A stretch of 64,000 bases of DNA from VBDM01 sp035637655 (lineage in GTDB: Bacteria > Pseudomonadota > Gammaproteobacteria > Burkholderiales > SG8-39). The translations under genes were made by a program, and so were the position numbers. Below the pieces are notes generated by a model. The model was not told where the DNA came from and searched no databases. It saw only the letters and a list, made by a program, of their open reading frames with translations. The stretch is taken from contig DASPWT010000207.1 of NCBI GenBank assembly GCA_035637655.1, forward strand, positions 1 to 64,000. The letters are read 5' to 3'. Shown one piece after another: positions 37,675-47,457 of this stretch; the stretch's first letter is position 1, and every line of letters starts with the position of its first letter.

Positions 37675-38600
37675 GACAAAGACGCGAGAATCGCGTCTGC
37701 GCCGAGGCCCCGCAGTTTCGCCGCGAGCATCTCGCCCAGTTCTTCCGGCGCCGCTATCGGGCCGCTCAATTCCGCGCGCACTACCTTGCTGCCGTCGGGC
37801 ATTGCCACGAGACCCCGCAAACGAATCTCCGCCCCGTTTGCCACGGCGTATGCCGCGAGCGGCAGCTGGCAATCGCCCGACAATGCACGGCTCAGCGCAC
37901 GCTCGGCGAACACGCAAGCCGATGTGTCGAAATCCCCGAGCGCAGCCAGTCGCTGCCGCAGTTCGCCTTGGTCCTCTCGACACTCGATCACGAGCGCGCC
38001 CTGACCGGGGGCGGGCAAGCTCTGCTCGGGCTCGATCATCGCCCGGATTCGCGCCGCAAGACCGAGCCGCTTGAGCCCCGCTGCGGCGAGCACGACTGCC
38101 TGGAATTCGCCCCGATCGAGCTTCGCCAGGCGCGTGTCGAGATTGCCGCGCAGCGGATTCACCGTCAGCGCCGGATGACGCTCGCGCAATTGCGCCTCGC
38201 GCCGCAGGCTGGAAGTTCCAACGATGCTTCCCGGCGGCAACCCTTCGAGGCTCGCGCTCAGGTTCGATACGAGGCAGTCGCGCGGGTCCTCTCTCGCGGT
38301 GATTGCCGCCAGGCAAAATCTTTCGGGCAGGCGCATCGGAACGTCTTTCGCGGAGTGCACGGCAAAATCGGCCCGCCCGTCCTCGAGCGCGGCCTCGAGT
38401 TCCTTGACGAAAAGGCCCTTGCCGCCGAGCTGGGCGAGCGGCCGATCGACGATCTGGTCGCCTCGCGTCGTGATGCCGAGGATGCTCACCTCGCAATGCG
38501 GATACAGGCGCTTGAGCTCGCCCGCGACGTGCTCGGACTGCCACATCGCGAGCCGGCTCCTGCGCGACGCAATGACGATTCGTTCAGAACCCTGAGTCAA
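37671..38600 (-). CDS. hemC: Porphobilinogen deaminase (hydroxymethylbilane synthase)
   Basis: Assembles four porphobilinogens into hydroxymethylbilane. The 309-residue protein has SRRSRLAMWQSEHV, the VHSAKDVP loop, GTSSLRREAQL and the dipyrromethane-cofactor Cys in LSGDCQLPLAAYA. It lies 10 bases downstream of the LytTR regulator gene, so heme synthesis may be co-transcribed with the two-component pair. Confidence 0.97.
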   Translation of the reverse strand: MTQGSERIVIASRRSRLAMWQSEHVAGELKRLYPHCEVSILGITTRGDQIVDRPLAQLGGKGLFVKELEAALEDGRADFAVHSAKDVPMRLPERFCLAAITAREDPRDCLVSNLSASLEGLPPGSIVGTSSLRREAQLRERHPALTVNPLRGNLDTRLAKLDRGEFQAVVLAAAGLKRLGLAARIRAMIEPEQSLPAPGQGALVIECREDQGELRQRLAALGDFDTSACVFAERALSRALSGDCQLPLAAYAVANGAEIRLRGLVAMPDGSKVVRAELSGPIAAPEELGEMLAAKLRGLGADAILASLS

Positions 38601-38610
38601 CGTTTGTTCC

Positions 38611-39363
38611 CTAGCTTACCAGCGACTTGACCTGCGCCCATTGCCTGCGGCTCACGGGCAGCCTTTCCTCGAGCCCCTCCAGGACCACCGACCATCCGAC
38701 TTCGCCCTCGGTCTCGGCGCCGCGCTCAACACCGCGGATCAAACGCCGCGCCACCAGACAATTGCGATGAATCCGCACGAACACGCCGCTGAATTCCTGT
38801 TCGAGCTGCTGGAGCGACTCCTCGGCGAGATGCTCGCGCTCGCGGGTGCGCAGCGTGACGTACTTCAGCTCCGCTCTCAGGTAAATCACCTCCGACACAG
38901 GAACGAGCGTCACCCGACCGCGCTCAGCGACGCTGAAGTAGCGCCGCGGAGCCGGATCGATGCTCTCGAGCACCCCGCGCGCGAGCCGCGTGCCGATTGC
39001 GGCCTTTTTCAGAGCCGCGAGCAGCCGCGCCGCGCGCACCGGCTTGGTCAGGTAGTCCACGGCGTTGACCTCGAACGCCTCGACCGCGTACCGGTCGTGT
39101 GCGGTCACGAAAATCACGGCGGGCGGGCGCTCGAGCACTTGCAGATGCCGCGCGAATTCGATGCCGCTCATCTCAGGCATCTGTATGTCGACCAGGACGA
39201 CGTCGGCTCCCGCCGCCGTGACCGCCTTCAGGCCCTCCACGCCGTTCGCCGCCTCGCCCGCGACCCGATGCGGCAGCTCCCTGCGGCAGTCCTCGAGCAG
39301 CTCGCGCAGCCGATCGCGCGCCGGACGCTCGTCGTCGACGACGACTATCTTGAGCTGGGTCAT
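38611..39363 (-). CDS. algR: LytTR-type response regulator (AlgR-like)
   Basis: A 250-residue regulator with an N-terminal receiver domain (VVVDDERPARDRL, phosphoacceptor Asp in VLVDIQMPEMSG, switch Lys in YLTKPV) and a C-terminal LytTR DNA-binding domain (IYLRAELKYVTLRTRER, VRIHRNCLVARR). It is paired with the kinase gene immediately upstream, whose stop overlaps its ATG. The argH-algZ-algR-hemC-hemD order is the same as in Pseudomonas, hence the name; the controlled genes here are not known. Confidence 0.87.
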   Translation of the reverse strand: MTQLKIVVVDDERPARDRLRELLEDCRRELPHRVAGEAANGVEGLKAVTAAGADVVLVDIQMPEMSGIEFARHLQVLERPPAVIFVTAHDRYAVEAFEVNAVDYLTKPVRAARLLAALKKAAIGTRLARGVLESIDPAPRRYFSVAERGRVTLVPVSEVIYLRAELKYVTLRTREREHLAEESLQQLEQEFSGVFVRIHRNCLVARRLIRGVERGAETEGEVGWSVVLEGLEERLPVSRRQWAQVKSLVS

Positions 39364-40373
39364 GGGTTGGTGCGGTAGGGCATCACGATGCCGATCTCGT
39401 AGCGGCCGTCCGCGATGCGCGTGTCCAGACTCGCCTCGACGTCGAAGTGCAGCTGCAGGCGCTCGCGGATGTTGGCAAGCGCCATGCGATTTCCCTGGCG
39501 GTGCTGGTAGTCCTCGTGGTAGGGATTGGACAATTGCAGCCGGAGGCGGTCGTCCCGACGCTCGATGCGCACCTCGATCACGCCGGCGGCGATTCCCGGC
39601 TCGATGCCGTGGTAGACGGCGTTTTCCACCAGGGGTTGCAGGAGCATCGGCGGGACCAGGGCCTGCTCAACGGCCGGCCCCAGCTGCCATTGCACCGTGA
39701 GCCGCTCGCCCAGGCGCAGCTGCTCCAGGTTGAGGTACTGCCGGCACAGCGACAGCTCGTCCCTGAGCGCGATCAGCTCGCGGTTGTCCACCATGACGGT
39801 GCGGAACAGCTCCGCCAGATCCTCCAGAGCGCCCTCGGCGCGCTTCGGATCTTTGCGTATCAGCGAAAGCACGGCATTCAGAGTGTTGAAAAGGAAATGC
39901 GGACGGATGCGGGCCTGAAGCGCCTGCAGCCGCGCCTCGGATATCGCCGGAGAAAATGCCCGGTTGCGAAGGTGAAAATACCACGCGATCGCTCCTGTCC
40001 CCAGCGCCGCGTGGCCTAGGCTCCAGGGGAGTTCGCGCCACTCACCGCTTCCGCCGAGCAGGGTCTGGAGCGGGAAGAGCGCGGCGGTGACCGCGAGCAC
40101 GATCGCAAGCACCGCCACCAGACCGTGAACGTACGCGAGCCGCTGGAGCAGCGCGGAGCCCGCGTAAAGCACGATCACTACGACGAGCAATATCGGTTCG
40201 AGCGACCCTGCGATCTCGGTGACTTTTGCGGCGAACTCGCCGATCTCCCGCGAGCGCGCCAGAGCGAAAAGCAGGGCGAGCGCGTTGACGGAAAGCAGGA
40301 TGCGCGACATCACGCCCAGATTGCGGAAGTCCGGCAGGGCGTCGGGCAGATCGTTTTGCCGTATACTTTGCAC
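39360..40373 (-). CDS. algZ: LytS/AlgZ-type sensor histidine kinase
   Basis: A 337-residue membrane kinase. Four hydrophobic segments cover about residues 22-125, then a His_kinase domain with the phosphoacceptor in RPHFLFNTLNAVLSLI, and a HATPase region (PPMLLQPLVENAVYHGI). The start is a GTG at 40373, inside a 7-bp inverted repeat (ACTTTTG at 40372-40378 and CAAAAGT at 40387-40393) lying between this gene and divergent argH. Its stop overlaps the algR ATG. Confidence 0.87.
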   Translation of the reverse strand: MQSIRQNDLPDALPDFRNLGVMSRILLSVNALALLFALARSREIGEFAAKVTEIAGSLEPILLVVVIVLYAGSALLQRLAYVHGLVAVLAIVLAVTAALFPLQTLLGGSGEWRELPWSLGHAALGTGAIAWYFHLRNRAFSPAISEARLQALQARIRPHFLFNTLNAVLSLIRKDPKRAEGALEDLAELFRTVMVDNRELIALRDELSLCRQYLNLEQLRLGERLTVQWQLGPAVEQALVPPMLLQPLVENAVYHGIEPGIAAGVIEVRIERRDDRLRLQLSNPYHEDYQHRQGNRMALANIRERLQLHFDVEASLDTRIADGRYEIGIVMPYRTNP

Positions 40374-40450
40374 TTTTGTGCGGACGCAAAAGTCGACGCT
40401 TGCGGCGATGAACCGCGCGCTTCACGACTTCGGTCATTTTACAGTCAACC

Positions 40451-41860
40451 ATGGCAGCGAAACCCAAACCCGGCAAGAAACTCTGGTCCGGGCGGTTCGC
40501 CGAGCCAGTATCCGAGCTCGTCAAGCGCTACACCGCCTCAATCGGCTTTGACCGGCGCCTCGCGCCCCACGACATCCGGGCGTCTCTCGCACACGCGCGC
40601 ATGCTCCGCGCCGTCGGGATCTTGAAGCCGGCGGATCTGAAGGCGATCGAACGCGGCCTCTCCAGGATCTCCCGCGAAATCGAAACGGGACGGTTTCGCT
40701 GGTCGCTCGCGGCCGAGGACGTCCACGTCAACATCGAGCGGCGGCTGATCGCTCTCATAGGGGAGGCCGGCAAGCGCCTGCACACCGCCCGCTCGCGCAA
40801 CGACCAGGTCGCAACCGACCTGCGTCTGTGGCTGCGCGAGGCGATCGACGAGATCAGGGGCCTCGTGCGAAAGCTGCAGCAGGGGCTCCTCGATCAGGCG
40901 GAAAAACACGCCGCTACGGTGATGCCGGGTTTCACCCACCTGCAGGTCGCTCAACCGGTGACTTTCGGGCATCACCTGCTCGCGTATTTCGAGATGCTCG
41001 AGCGCGACCGCTCGCGCCTTGCCGAGTGCCGGCGACGCGTCAACTGTCTCCCGCTCGGCGCCGCGGCGCTCGCCGGAACCTCCTTTCCGATCGACCGCGC
41101 GAAGGTCGCGCGCGAGCTGGGGTTCGAGACGGTGAGCGGAAACTCCCTGGACGCGGTTTCCGATCGCGACTTCGCGATCGAATTCTGCGCCTGTGCGGCG
41201 CTCGCGATGGTCCATCTCTCGCGCTTTTCCGAGGAACTGATCCTCTGGAGCAATCCGCGCTTCGGCTTCGTCGCTCTGCCGGATCGCTTTTGCACCGGCT
41301 CGTCCATCATGCCCCAGAAGAAGAACCCCGACGTCCCGGAGCTCGCGCGCGGCAAGACCGGGAGGGTCGCCGGCGATCTCGTCGCGCTGCTCACCTTGAT
41401 GAAAGGACAGGCTCTTGCCTACAACAAGGACAATCAGGAGGACAAGGAGCCGCTGTTCGACGCGGTGGATACCCTGCGCGATACGCTCGCCGTTTTCGCC
41501 GAGCTGATCGCCGGCATCCGAGTCAACGCGGCTGCGATGCGAACCGCGGCGAAAGAAGGCTTCGCCACGGCGACCGACTTTGCCGACTACCTGGTAAGAA
41601 AGGGGCTCGCGTTTCGCGACGCTCACGAAGCGGTGGCGCGGGCGGTGCGCTTCGCCGAAGAATCGGGGCTGGGTCTGGAGCAGTTGCCGCTCGAGGAGAT
41701 GCGGCGCTTCTCCTCCAAAGTGGAAAAAGACGTCTACCGCGTGCTCACTCTCGAGGGCTCCATAGCGAGCCGCTCGCACATCGGCGGCACCGCGCCCGCG
41801 CAGGTGCGTGCCGCGATCGGCCGCGCGCGCAGATTGCTGAAGGCCGACCCGGCACCGTGA
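40451..41860 (+). CDS. argH: Argininosuccinate lyase
   Basis: The last step of arginine synthesis. The 469-residue protein has LWSGRFAEPVSELVKRYTAS at the start, HTARSRNDQVATDLRLW, and the fumarase-superfamily signature GSSIMPQKKNPD carrying the catalytic Ser. It is divergent from algZ across a 77-base gap that holds an inverted repeat. No clear ribosome-binding site is visible before the ATG. Confidence 0.97.
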   Translation: MAAKPKPGKKLWSGRFAEPVSELVKRYTASIGFDRRLAPHDIRASLAHARMLRAVGILKPADLKAIERGLSRISREIETGRFRWSLAAEDVHVNIERRLIALIGEAGKRLHTARSRNDQVATDLRLWLREAIDEIRGLVRKLQQGLLDQAEKHAATVMPGFTHLQVAQPVTFGHHLLAYFEMLERDRSRLAECRRRVNCLPLGAAALAGTSFPIDRAKVARELGFETVSGNSLDAVSDRDFAIEFCACAALAMVHLSRFSEELILWSNPRFGFVALPDRFCTGSSIMPQKKNPDVPELARGKTGRVAGDLVALLTLMKGQALAYNKDNQEDKEPLFDAVDTLRDTLAVFAELIAGIRVNAAAMRTAAKEGFATATDFADYLVRKGLAFRDAHEAVARAVRFAEESGLGLEQLPLEEMRRFSSKVEKDVYRVLTLEGSIASRSHIGGTAPAQVRAAIGRARRLLKADPAP

Positions 41861-41870
41861 TCCCGCAGTG

Positions 41871-42758
41871 ATGGGAGGCCCATCGGGAGAGCTTCTCGCC
41901 GCACTGCAGACATCCGTTTCAGATGTCGCGGGCTCGTTCCGAATCGAGCGCGCGACGCCTGTCGCGGGAGGTTGCATCCACCGATGCCTGCTGCTCGAGG
42001 GCGGCGGTCGCACATATTTCGCCAAAACAAACGCCCGCTCGGAGCTCGATAATTTCGCTGCCGAAGCTGACGGCCTCGCTGCGCTTTCCGCGGCCGGCGC
42101 CCGAGTTCCCGTCCCGCTGTGCCAAGGTCAAGCGGGCGAGCAAGCATTCCTCGTGCTCGAGCACCTTGAGCTGCGCGGAAACGGCGACTACGCGGCTCTC
42201 GGGCGCGCGCTCGCCGCCATCCATTCGGTCCACGGAGAATTCTTCGGCTGGCGGCGAGACAACTATATCGGGAGAACTCCGCAGCTCAACCGGCGATCGC
42301 CTTCCTGGAGCGAGTTCTGGCGCGAAGCGCGGCTCGGACCTCAGCTCGAGCTGGCGAGGAAAAACGGCTTCGGGAAAAGTCTCTTGAGAAAGGGGGAGCA
42401 GCTTGCCGGAGCGGTACCAGGTCTGCTTTCCGGACATGCGCCCGCCGCATCGCTCCTGCACGGCGATCTATGGAGCGGAAATGCCGGGTTTCTGGCCGAC
42501 GGCACGCCGGTGCTTTTCGATCCGGCCGTTTATTGGGGAGACCGTGAAGCGGACCTGGCCATGACCGAGCTGTTCGGCGGATTTCCACAGGCTTTCTATT
42601 CCGCCTACCGGGAAGCCGCGCCCCTGGCTCAAGGTTACGCAGTCAGAAAGACGCTCTACAACCTGTACCACGTTCTCAACCACGCGAATCTGTTCGGCGG
42701 CGGCTACGCGGCGCAGGCCGAGCGGATGATCGAGCGCCTGCTTGTGGAGCTACGGTAA
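41871..42758 (+). CDS. Fructosamine kinase family protein
   Basis: A 295-residue protein of the fructosamine-3-kinase/ketosamine kinase family, which phosphorylates sugar adducts on protein amines so that they decompose (protein deglycation). It has the APH-like fold: GGCIHRCLLLEGGGRTYFAK (ATP lobe), the catalytic LLHGDLWSGNAGF with metal-binding FDPAVYWGDREADLAM. The ATG at 41871 is adjacent to a GTG at 41868; either could start. It follows argH by 10 bases and converges on grxD. Confidence 0.9.
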   Translation: MGGPSGELLAALQTSVSDVAGSFRIERATPVAGGCIHRCLLLEGGGRTYFAKTNARSELDNFAAEADGLAALSAAGARVPVPLCQGQAGEQAFLVLEHLELRGNGDYAALGRALAAIHSVHGEFFGWRRDNYIGRTPQLNRRSPSWSEFWREARLGPQLELARKNGFGKSLLRKGEQLAGAVPGLLSGHAPAASLLHGDLWSGNAGFLADGTPVLFDPAVYWGDREADLAMTELFGGFPQAFYSAYREAAPLAQGYAVRKTLYNLYHVLNHANLFGGGYAAQAERMIERLLVELR

Positions 42759-42775
42759 GGCGATCCGTCTTCCGA

Positions 42776-43099
42776 CTAGGAGGTGGTTTTTTCTCCGGTG
42801 AGAAGCTTCTGCAACTCCCCGGACTGATACATCTCGCGCATGATGTCGGACCCGCCCACAAACTCTCCGTTGACGTAGAGCTGGGGGATGGTGGGCCAAT
42901 TGGCGTATTCCTTGATGCCCTGGCGGATATCCGGCTCTTCGAGCACGTTGACGGTAAAGACTTCCTCGACCCCGCAGGCTTTCAGGATCTGTACCGCGTT
43001 GGCGGAGAAGCCGCACTGCGGAAATTGCGGGGTCCCTTTCATATAGAGAACGACCGGGTTCCCGGTGACTTGCTGTTTGATGCGTTCGTGCGCGTCCAT
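42776..43099 (-). CDS. grxD: Monothiol glutaredoxin (Grx4 type)
   Basis: A small iron-sulfur cluster carrier. The 107-residue protein has the CGFS active site at residues 29-32 (TPQFPQCGFS), then the WPTIPQLYVNGEFVGG cis-Pro/GSH-binding loop. The ATG at 43099 is chosen because it gives the standard MDAHERIKQQV start; the frame continues 27 bases upstream. It follows prmC and ends the hemA-prfA-prmC-grxD block. Confidence 0.95.
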   Translation of the reverse strand: MDAHERIKQQVTGNPVVLYMKGTPQFPQCGFSANAVQILKACGVEEVFTVNVLEEPDIRQGIKEYANWPTIPQLYVNGEFVGGSDIMREMYQSGELQKLLTGEKTTS

Positions 43100-43156
43100 G
43101 TCTATTTTCTGAATACCTGAGAACAAGTATCAGGCATTTTAGCGCCCTCGATACAG

Positions 43157-43990
43157 TCAATCAAGCCAGCGGCCGGCGCACACGCGCGGCCATCCCGCGA
43201 GGTCATGAAAATCGCCGACTTCGGCGTAACCCAGCGCTCTGAAGAGCGCGACGCAGCGATCTCCCTGATCGTACCCGTGCTCCACCAGCAAGCCCCCGTC
43301 CGGCCGGAGCCAGTCTTGCGCGCGTGCGGCAATCTTGCGGATGCAGGCGAGCCCGTCCTCGCCGCCGACCAGGGCAAGTCGCGGCTCGAAGCGCACGTCG
43401 CCCCGCTCCAGATGAGCGTCTCCCGCTGCGACGTAAGGCGGATTTGAAACGATCAGGTCGAACGGCTCCGGTCCGAGCGCATCGAACCAGTCGCTGAGAA
43501 CAAAGTCGATTTCTGCCCCGTGGTCGCGCGCGTTCCGCCGCGCGAGGGCGAGGGCCGCTTCGGAAACATCCGTGGCGACAATTCTAAGCCCCGGCCGCTC
43601 GATCGCGAGAGCGATGGCAATCGCTCCGCTGCCCGTTCCGAGCTCCAGCACGCGCGCCGGCGCACCGAGGGGAAGGCGCTCGAGCGCAAGCTCGACCAGG
43701 CGCTCGGTTTCCGGGCGAGGGATCAGCACGTCCGGGGTCACCCGCAGGGCCCGGCCGTAAAACTCCCGCCAGCCCGTGATGTAGGAAACGGGTTCACCCG
43801 CGCGTCGCCGCGCGAACCGAGCGTGCGCAGAGCGCGCTCTGCAAGGATCGATTGCTTCTTCGGCGTGGGCGATGAGCCAGACGCGCTCGCAGCCCAGAAT
43901 GGAGCAAAGCAACAATTCGGCTTCCGATCGCGGCAATCCGCACTCGCGCAGCAAGTCGCCTATCGTTGCGCCGGTTTCGACCGTGTTCAC
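43157..43990 (-). CDS. prmC: Peptide chain release factor N5-glutamine methyltransferase
   Basis: Methylates the Gln of the GGQ motif in release factors, including PrfA encoded just upstream. The 277-residue protein has an N-terminal helical domain, PVSYITGWREFYG, the SAM motif LELGTGSGAIAIALA, and the catalytic NPPY (DLIVSNPPYVA). It is 15 bases downstream of prfA. Confidence 0.96.
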   Translation of the reverse strand: MNTVETGATIGDLLRECGLPRSEAELLLCSILGCERVWLIAHAEEAIDPCRARSAHARFARRRAGEPVSYITGWREFYGRALRVTPDVLIPRPETERLVELALERLPLGAPARVLELGTGSGAIAIALAIERPGLRIVATDVSEAALALARRNARDHGAEIDFVLSDWFDALGPEPFDLIVSNPPYVAAGDAHLERGDVRFEPRLALVGGEDGLACIRKIAARAQDWLRPDGGLLVEHGYDQGDRCVALFRALGYAEVGDFHDLAGWPRVCAGRWLD

Positions 43991-44005
43991 TCCGGGACCC
44001 TGCCG

Positions 44006-45088
<1,083 letters not shown>

Positions 45089-45111
45089 CGACTCACGAGC
45101 AGACGCCCGAG

Positions 45112-46362
45112 CTAATCGCCCGTGCGCAGGCGATACAGCCGTGCTACGAGCGACTTGAGCGACTCGGCCGCCTCGCCGCCTTGGTTGAGGGCCTCGGTAG
45201 GAGCGTGCATCAGTTTGTTGGTAAGGCCGTGCGAAAGCGCCTCGAGCACTGTCTTGGGATCGTCGCCCCGGGCGAGCATCCGCACCGCACGCTCGACTTC
45301 GCGGCAGCGCGCTTCCTCGGCGGATTCGCGCAGCTGGCGGATGAGAGGCACCATTTCGCGCGTCTTCATCCAGTGCAGGAAGGACCCGACCTGCGACTCG
45401 ATGATCGCCTCGGCCTGCGCGACGGACGATTGGCGCGCGTCGATGCCCTCGCGCACCGTCGCGGCGAGGTCGTCGATGGTATAGAGAAATACGTCGTCCA
45501 TCCCCGCCACCTCGGCTTCGATGTCCCGGGGGACCGCGAGATCCACCATGAATACCGGACGGTGGCGGCGAGCGCGGACCGTGCGCTCCATGGTGCCCTT
45601 GCCGATGATCGGCAGCGAGCTCGCGGTACAGGAAATGATGATGTCGAATTCCGGCAAGCGCTCGGGCAGGTCGCGCAGCTCGATCGACTCGGCGTTGAAG
45701 CGGCGCGCAAGCGATTCAGCCCGATCGAGCGTGCGGTTCGCCACCGCCATGCCGCGCGGCTGCTGCGCGGCGAAGTGGGTCGCTGCGAGCTCGATCATCT
45801 CGCCTGCGCCGACCAGCAGCACTTTCTGCTCGGCGAGGCTCGGAAATATCCGGCCGGCGAGCTTCACTGCGGCAGCCGCCATCGAAACGACGTTGGCGCC
45901 GATGCCGGTATTGCTGCGCACTTCTTTCGCCACCGCAAAAGAGCGCTGGAAAAGCTTGTTGAGAAGCGTCCCGAGCGTACCGGCGGACTCGGCGACGCGA
46001 ACCGCCTCTTTCATCTGGCCGAGAATCTGGGGCTCGCCGACCACCATGGAGTCGAGGCCGGAGGCGACGCGGAACGCGTGCCGAACCGCTTCGCCCTGCG
46101 GAAAGGTATAGAGGTAGGGCTTCAGCTCCTGGGGCTGGACGCGGTGATAGCCGGCGAGCCACTCGAGTGCAGCCTGCGGTTCGCCCAGAGCGCAGTAAAG
46201 CTCGGTGCGATTGCAGGTCGAAAGAATTGCAGCCTCCCTGACTGGCTCGCGCAGGGTCAGCTCGGCAAGCGCCGATCGAAGGCGCTCGGCGTGAAACGCC
46301 ACGCGCTCGCGAATCGCGAGCGGAGCGGTCTGGTGGTTCAATCCGAGCGTGAAAAGTTGCAT
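45112..46362 (-). CDS. hemA: Glutamyl-tRNA reductase
   Basis: The first step of C5-pathway tetrapyrrole synthesis. The 416-residue protein begins MQLFTLGLNHQTAPLAIRER. The catalytic Cys50 is in AILSTCNRTELY, followed by the NADPH-binding region (VLLVGAGEMIELAATHF) and the C-terminal dimerisation helices. It opens the hemA-prfA-prmC-grxD block. C5-pathway initiation is the rule outside alphaproteobacteria. Confidence 0.97.
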   Translation of the reverse strand: MQLFTLGLNHQTAPLAIRERVAFHAERLRSALAELTLREPVREAAILSTCNRTELYCALGEPQAALEWLAGYHRVQPQELKPYLYTFPQGEAVRHAFRVASGLDSMVVGEPQILGQMKEAVRVAESAGTLGTLLNKLFQRSFAVAKEVRSNTGIGANVVSMAAAAVKLAGRIFPSLAEQKVLLVGAGEMIELAATHFAAQQPRGMAVANRTLDRAESLARRFNAESIELRDLPERLPEFDIIISCTASSLPIIGKGTMERTVRARRHRPVFMVDLAVPRDIEAEVAGMDDVFLYTIDDLAATVREGIDARQSSVAQAEAIIESQVGSFLHWMKTREMVPLIRQLRESAEEARCREVERAVRMLARGDDPKTVLEALSHGLTNKLMHAPTEALNQGGEAAESLKSLVARLYRLRTGD

Positions 46363-46616
46363 GGCGAGAGCGGTCTACGTAATCTGCCATTATAAACTAG
46401 CAAATTCCGAGGCCCGCAGGAGCGAGTGCGGCCTTAACAATCCTTTCCTGGATCTGGACTTCGTTCAGATTATCGAACGTGGCCAACTGATCGAACTGCG
46501 TGCGGCGCGCTGTTTCCAGATCGTGCAACGACGTCAGATCAAGTTCGTCAACCGTCTTGTACTGCAGCAGCATCTGGAAAACGGAGCCGCGCGCCTGACA
46601 TCGCCTCCGGGGGAAT
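46363..46616. other. Intergenic stretch between hemA and tRNA-Phe; possible small ORF
   Basis: About 254 bases without a secure gene. An open frame on the minus strand from an ATG at 46573 to 46397 would encode 58 residues (MLLQYKTVDELDLT...), with acidic, protein-like composition, but there is no ribosome-binding site before the ATG and no recognised homology. It could be a small peptide gene, a gene remnant or chance. Confidence 0.25.
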
Positions 46617-46692
46617 TGGTGGCCAAGGCCGGAATCGAACCAGCGACACACGGATTTTCAGTCCGCTGCTCTACCAACTGAGCTACTTGGCC
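46617..46692 (-). tRNA. tRNA-Phe (anticodon GAA)
   Basis: A 76-base gene on the minus strand. The acceptor stem is GGCCAAG/CTTGGCC, the D arm GCTC/GAGC, the anticodon loop CTGAAAA gives GAA, the T loop is TTCGATT, and the CCA end is encoded. Its promoter lies about 45 bases upstream. Confidence 0.95.
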
Positions 46693-46736
46693 GGGCCGGT
46701 GCGTCCGGAAACCGGAGCGCGCGGAAAGGAGCGCGG

Positions 46737-46766
46737 ATTATAAGGGCAATTTCGCCTGCTCGCCAA
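46737..46766 (-). promoter_or_regulatory. Promoter of tRNA-Phe
   Basis: On the minus strand, TTGGCG (46766-46761) and a perfect TATAAT (46742-46737) are separated by 18 bases. They are followed by a GC-rich discriminator (CCGCGCTCC) as expected for a stable-RNA promoter. The leader to the mature tRNA is about 38 bases. Confidence 0.7.
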
Positions 46767-46771
46767 GAAGT

Positions 46772-47083
46772 CTACAGCACTACGCGCGTCGCCGGCAGGC
46801 TCAAGATTGCCGCACCGGCAATCCAGATCCACATCGAGGCCACGCTCTCTGGCTTGGCCTCGACCAGGCGCTCGTAGAGCGCGGCGGGCACACCGCTGAA
46901 AAGAAGCGTCGCGCTCGAGAGCAGCACTGAACTCCAGAACAGCACCCACTCGACGGTCCGCGGGAAAAGCTCGGGCATCAGGGCGGCCGCGATCGGGAAC
47001 GCGATTTTGAGATAGGGTGAGAAAATGCCGTTGACGATGCATACACCCAGCACGACCGGGAACAGGGTATGGCGGTCTAACAT
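46772..47083 (-). CDS. Small membrane protein, function unknown
   Basis: A 103-residue protein with three probable membrane helices (roughly residues 8-38, 45-65 and 82-100) starting MLDRHTLFPVVLGVC. I do not recognise a named family. It follows the YggT-like gene by seven bases on the same strand, so the two are probably co-transcribed. Confidence 0.65.
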   Translation of the reverse strand: MLDRHTLFPVVLGVCIVNGIFSPYLKIAFPIAAALMPELFPRTVEWVLFWSSVLLSSATLLFSGVPAALYERLVEAKPESVASMWIWIAGAAILSLPATRVVL

Positions 47084-47090
47084 GCGCCGT

Positions 47091-47393
47091 TCACTGCGCC
47101 ATGCGCGGCGTGAGGCCTGCGGCGTGCATCGCGATGAAAAAAACGACCCGAGCTATCGCGACCCAGAAGGCAGCGATCGGCGCGAGTGCCAGAGGCGGCA
47201 TGATCGAGGGCGTAATGAACGCGACCGGCTTCATCAGCCAGTCGGTCAGACGCCGGAACCAGCGGTAGATGTAGTTGGGTGAGTCGGGCGGCAAGAAGAT
47301 CGCGAACATGAACCGCCCTATCAGCGTCCAGAACAGCACCGAGAATGCGTAGTTCGGGAGATGGAAGTACCACCAGATGTCCTGACCCTGCAT
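47091..47393 (-). CDS. YggT-like integral membrane protein
   Basis: A 100-residue protein with two clear membrane helices (about 13-34 and 66-90). The segment NYIYRWFRRLTDWLMKPV followed by a hydrophobic helix resembles the repeat unit of the YggT family, proteins linked to cell-envelope or osmotic functions. It is only one repeat unit long, half of the usual YggT. The assignment is by motif resemblance only. It is divergent from the gene at 47458. Confidence 0.6.
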   Translation of the reverse strand: MQGQDIWWYFHLPNYAFSVLFWTLIGRFMFAIFLPPDSPNYIYRWFRRLTDWLMKPVAFITPSIMPPLALAPIAAFWVAIARVVFFIAMHAAGLTPRMAQ

Positions 47394-47457
47394 GGCGGTA
47401 TCTTATGCTATAAGAACTCACTATCCCAATGGCTAGAACTCACCAACTCGGATCCTC

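Noticed and set aside
40538..42025. A 495-codon frame opposite argH.
   Set aside because: Shadow of argH; Arg/Gln/Glu-rich translation without recognisable domains.
46351..46681. A + strand 110-codon frame across tRNA-Phe.
   Set aside because: Its C-terminal part is just the reverse complement of the tRNA, a common false ORF.
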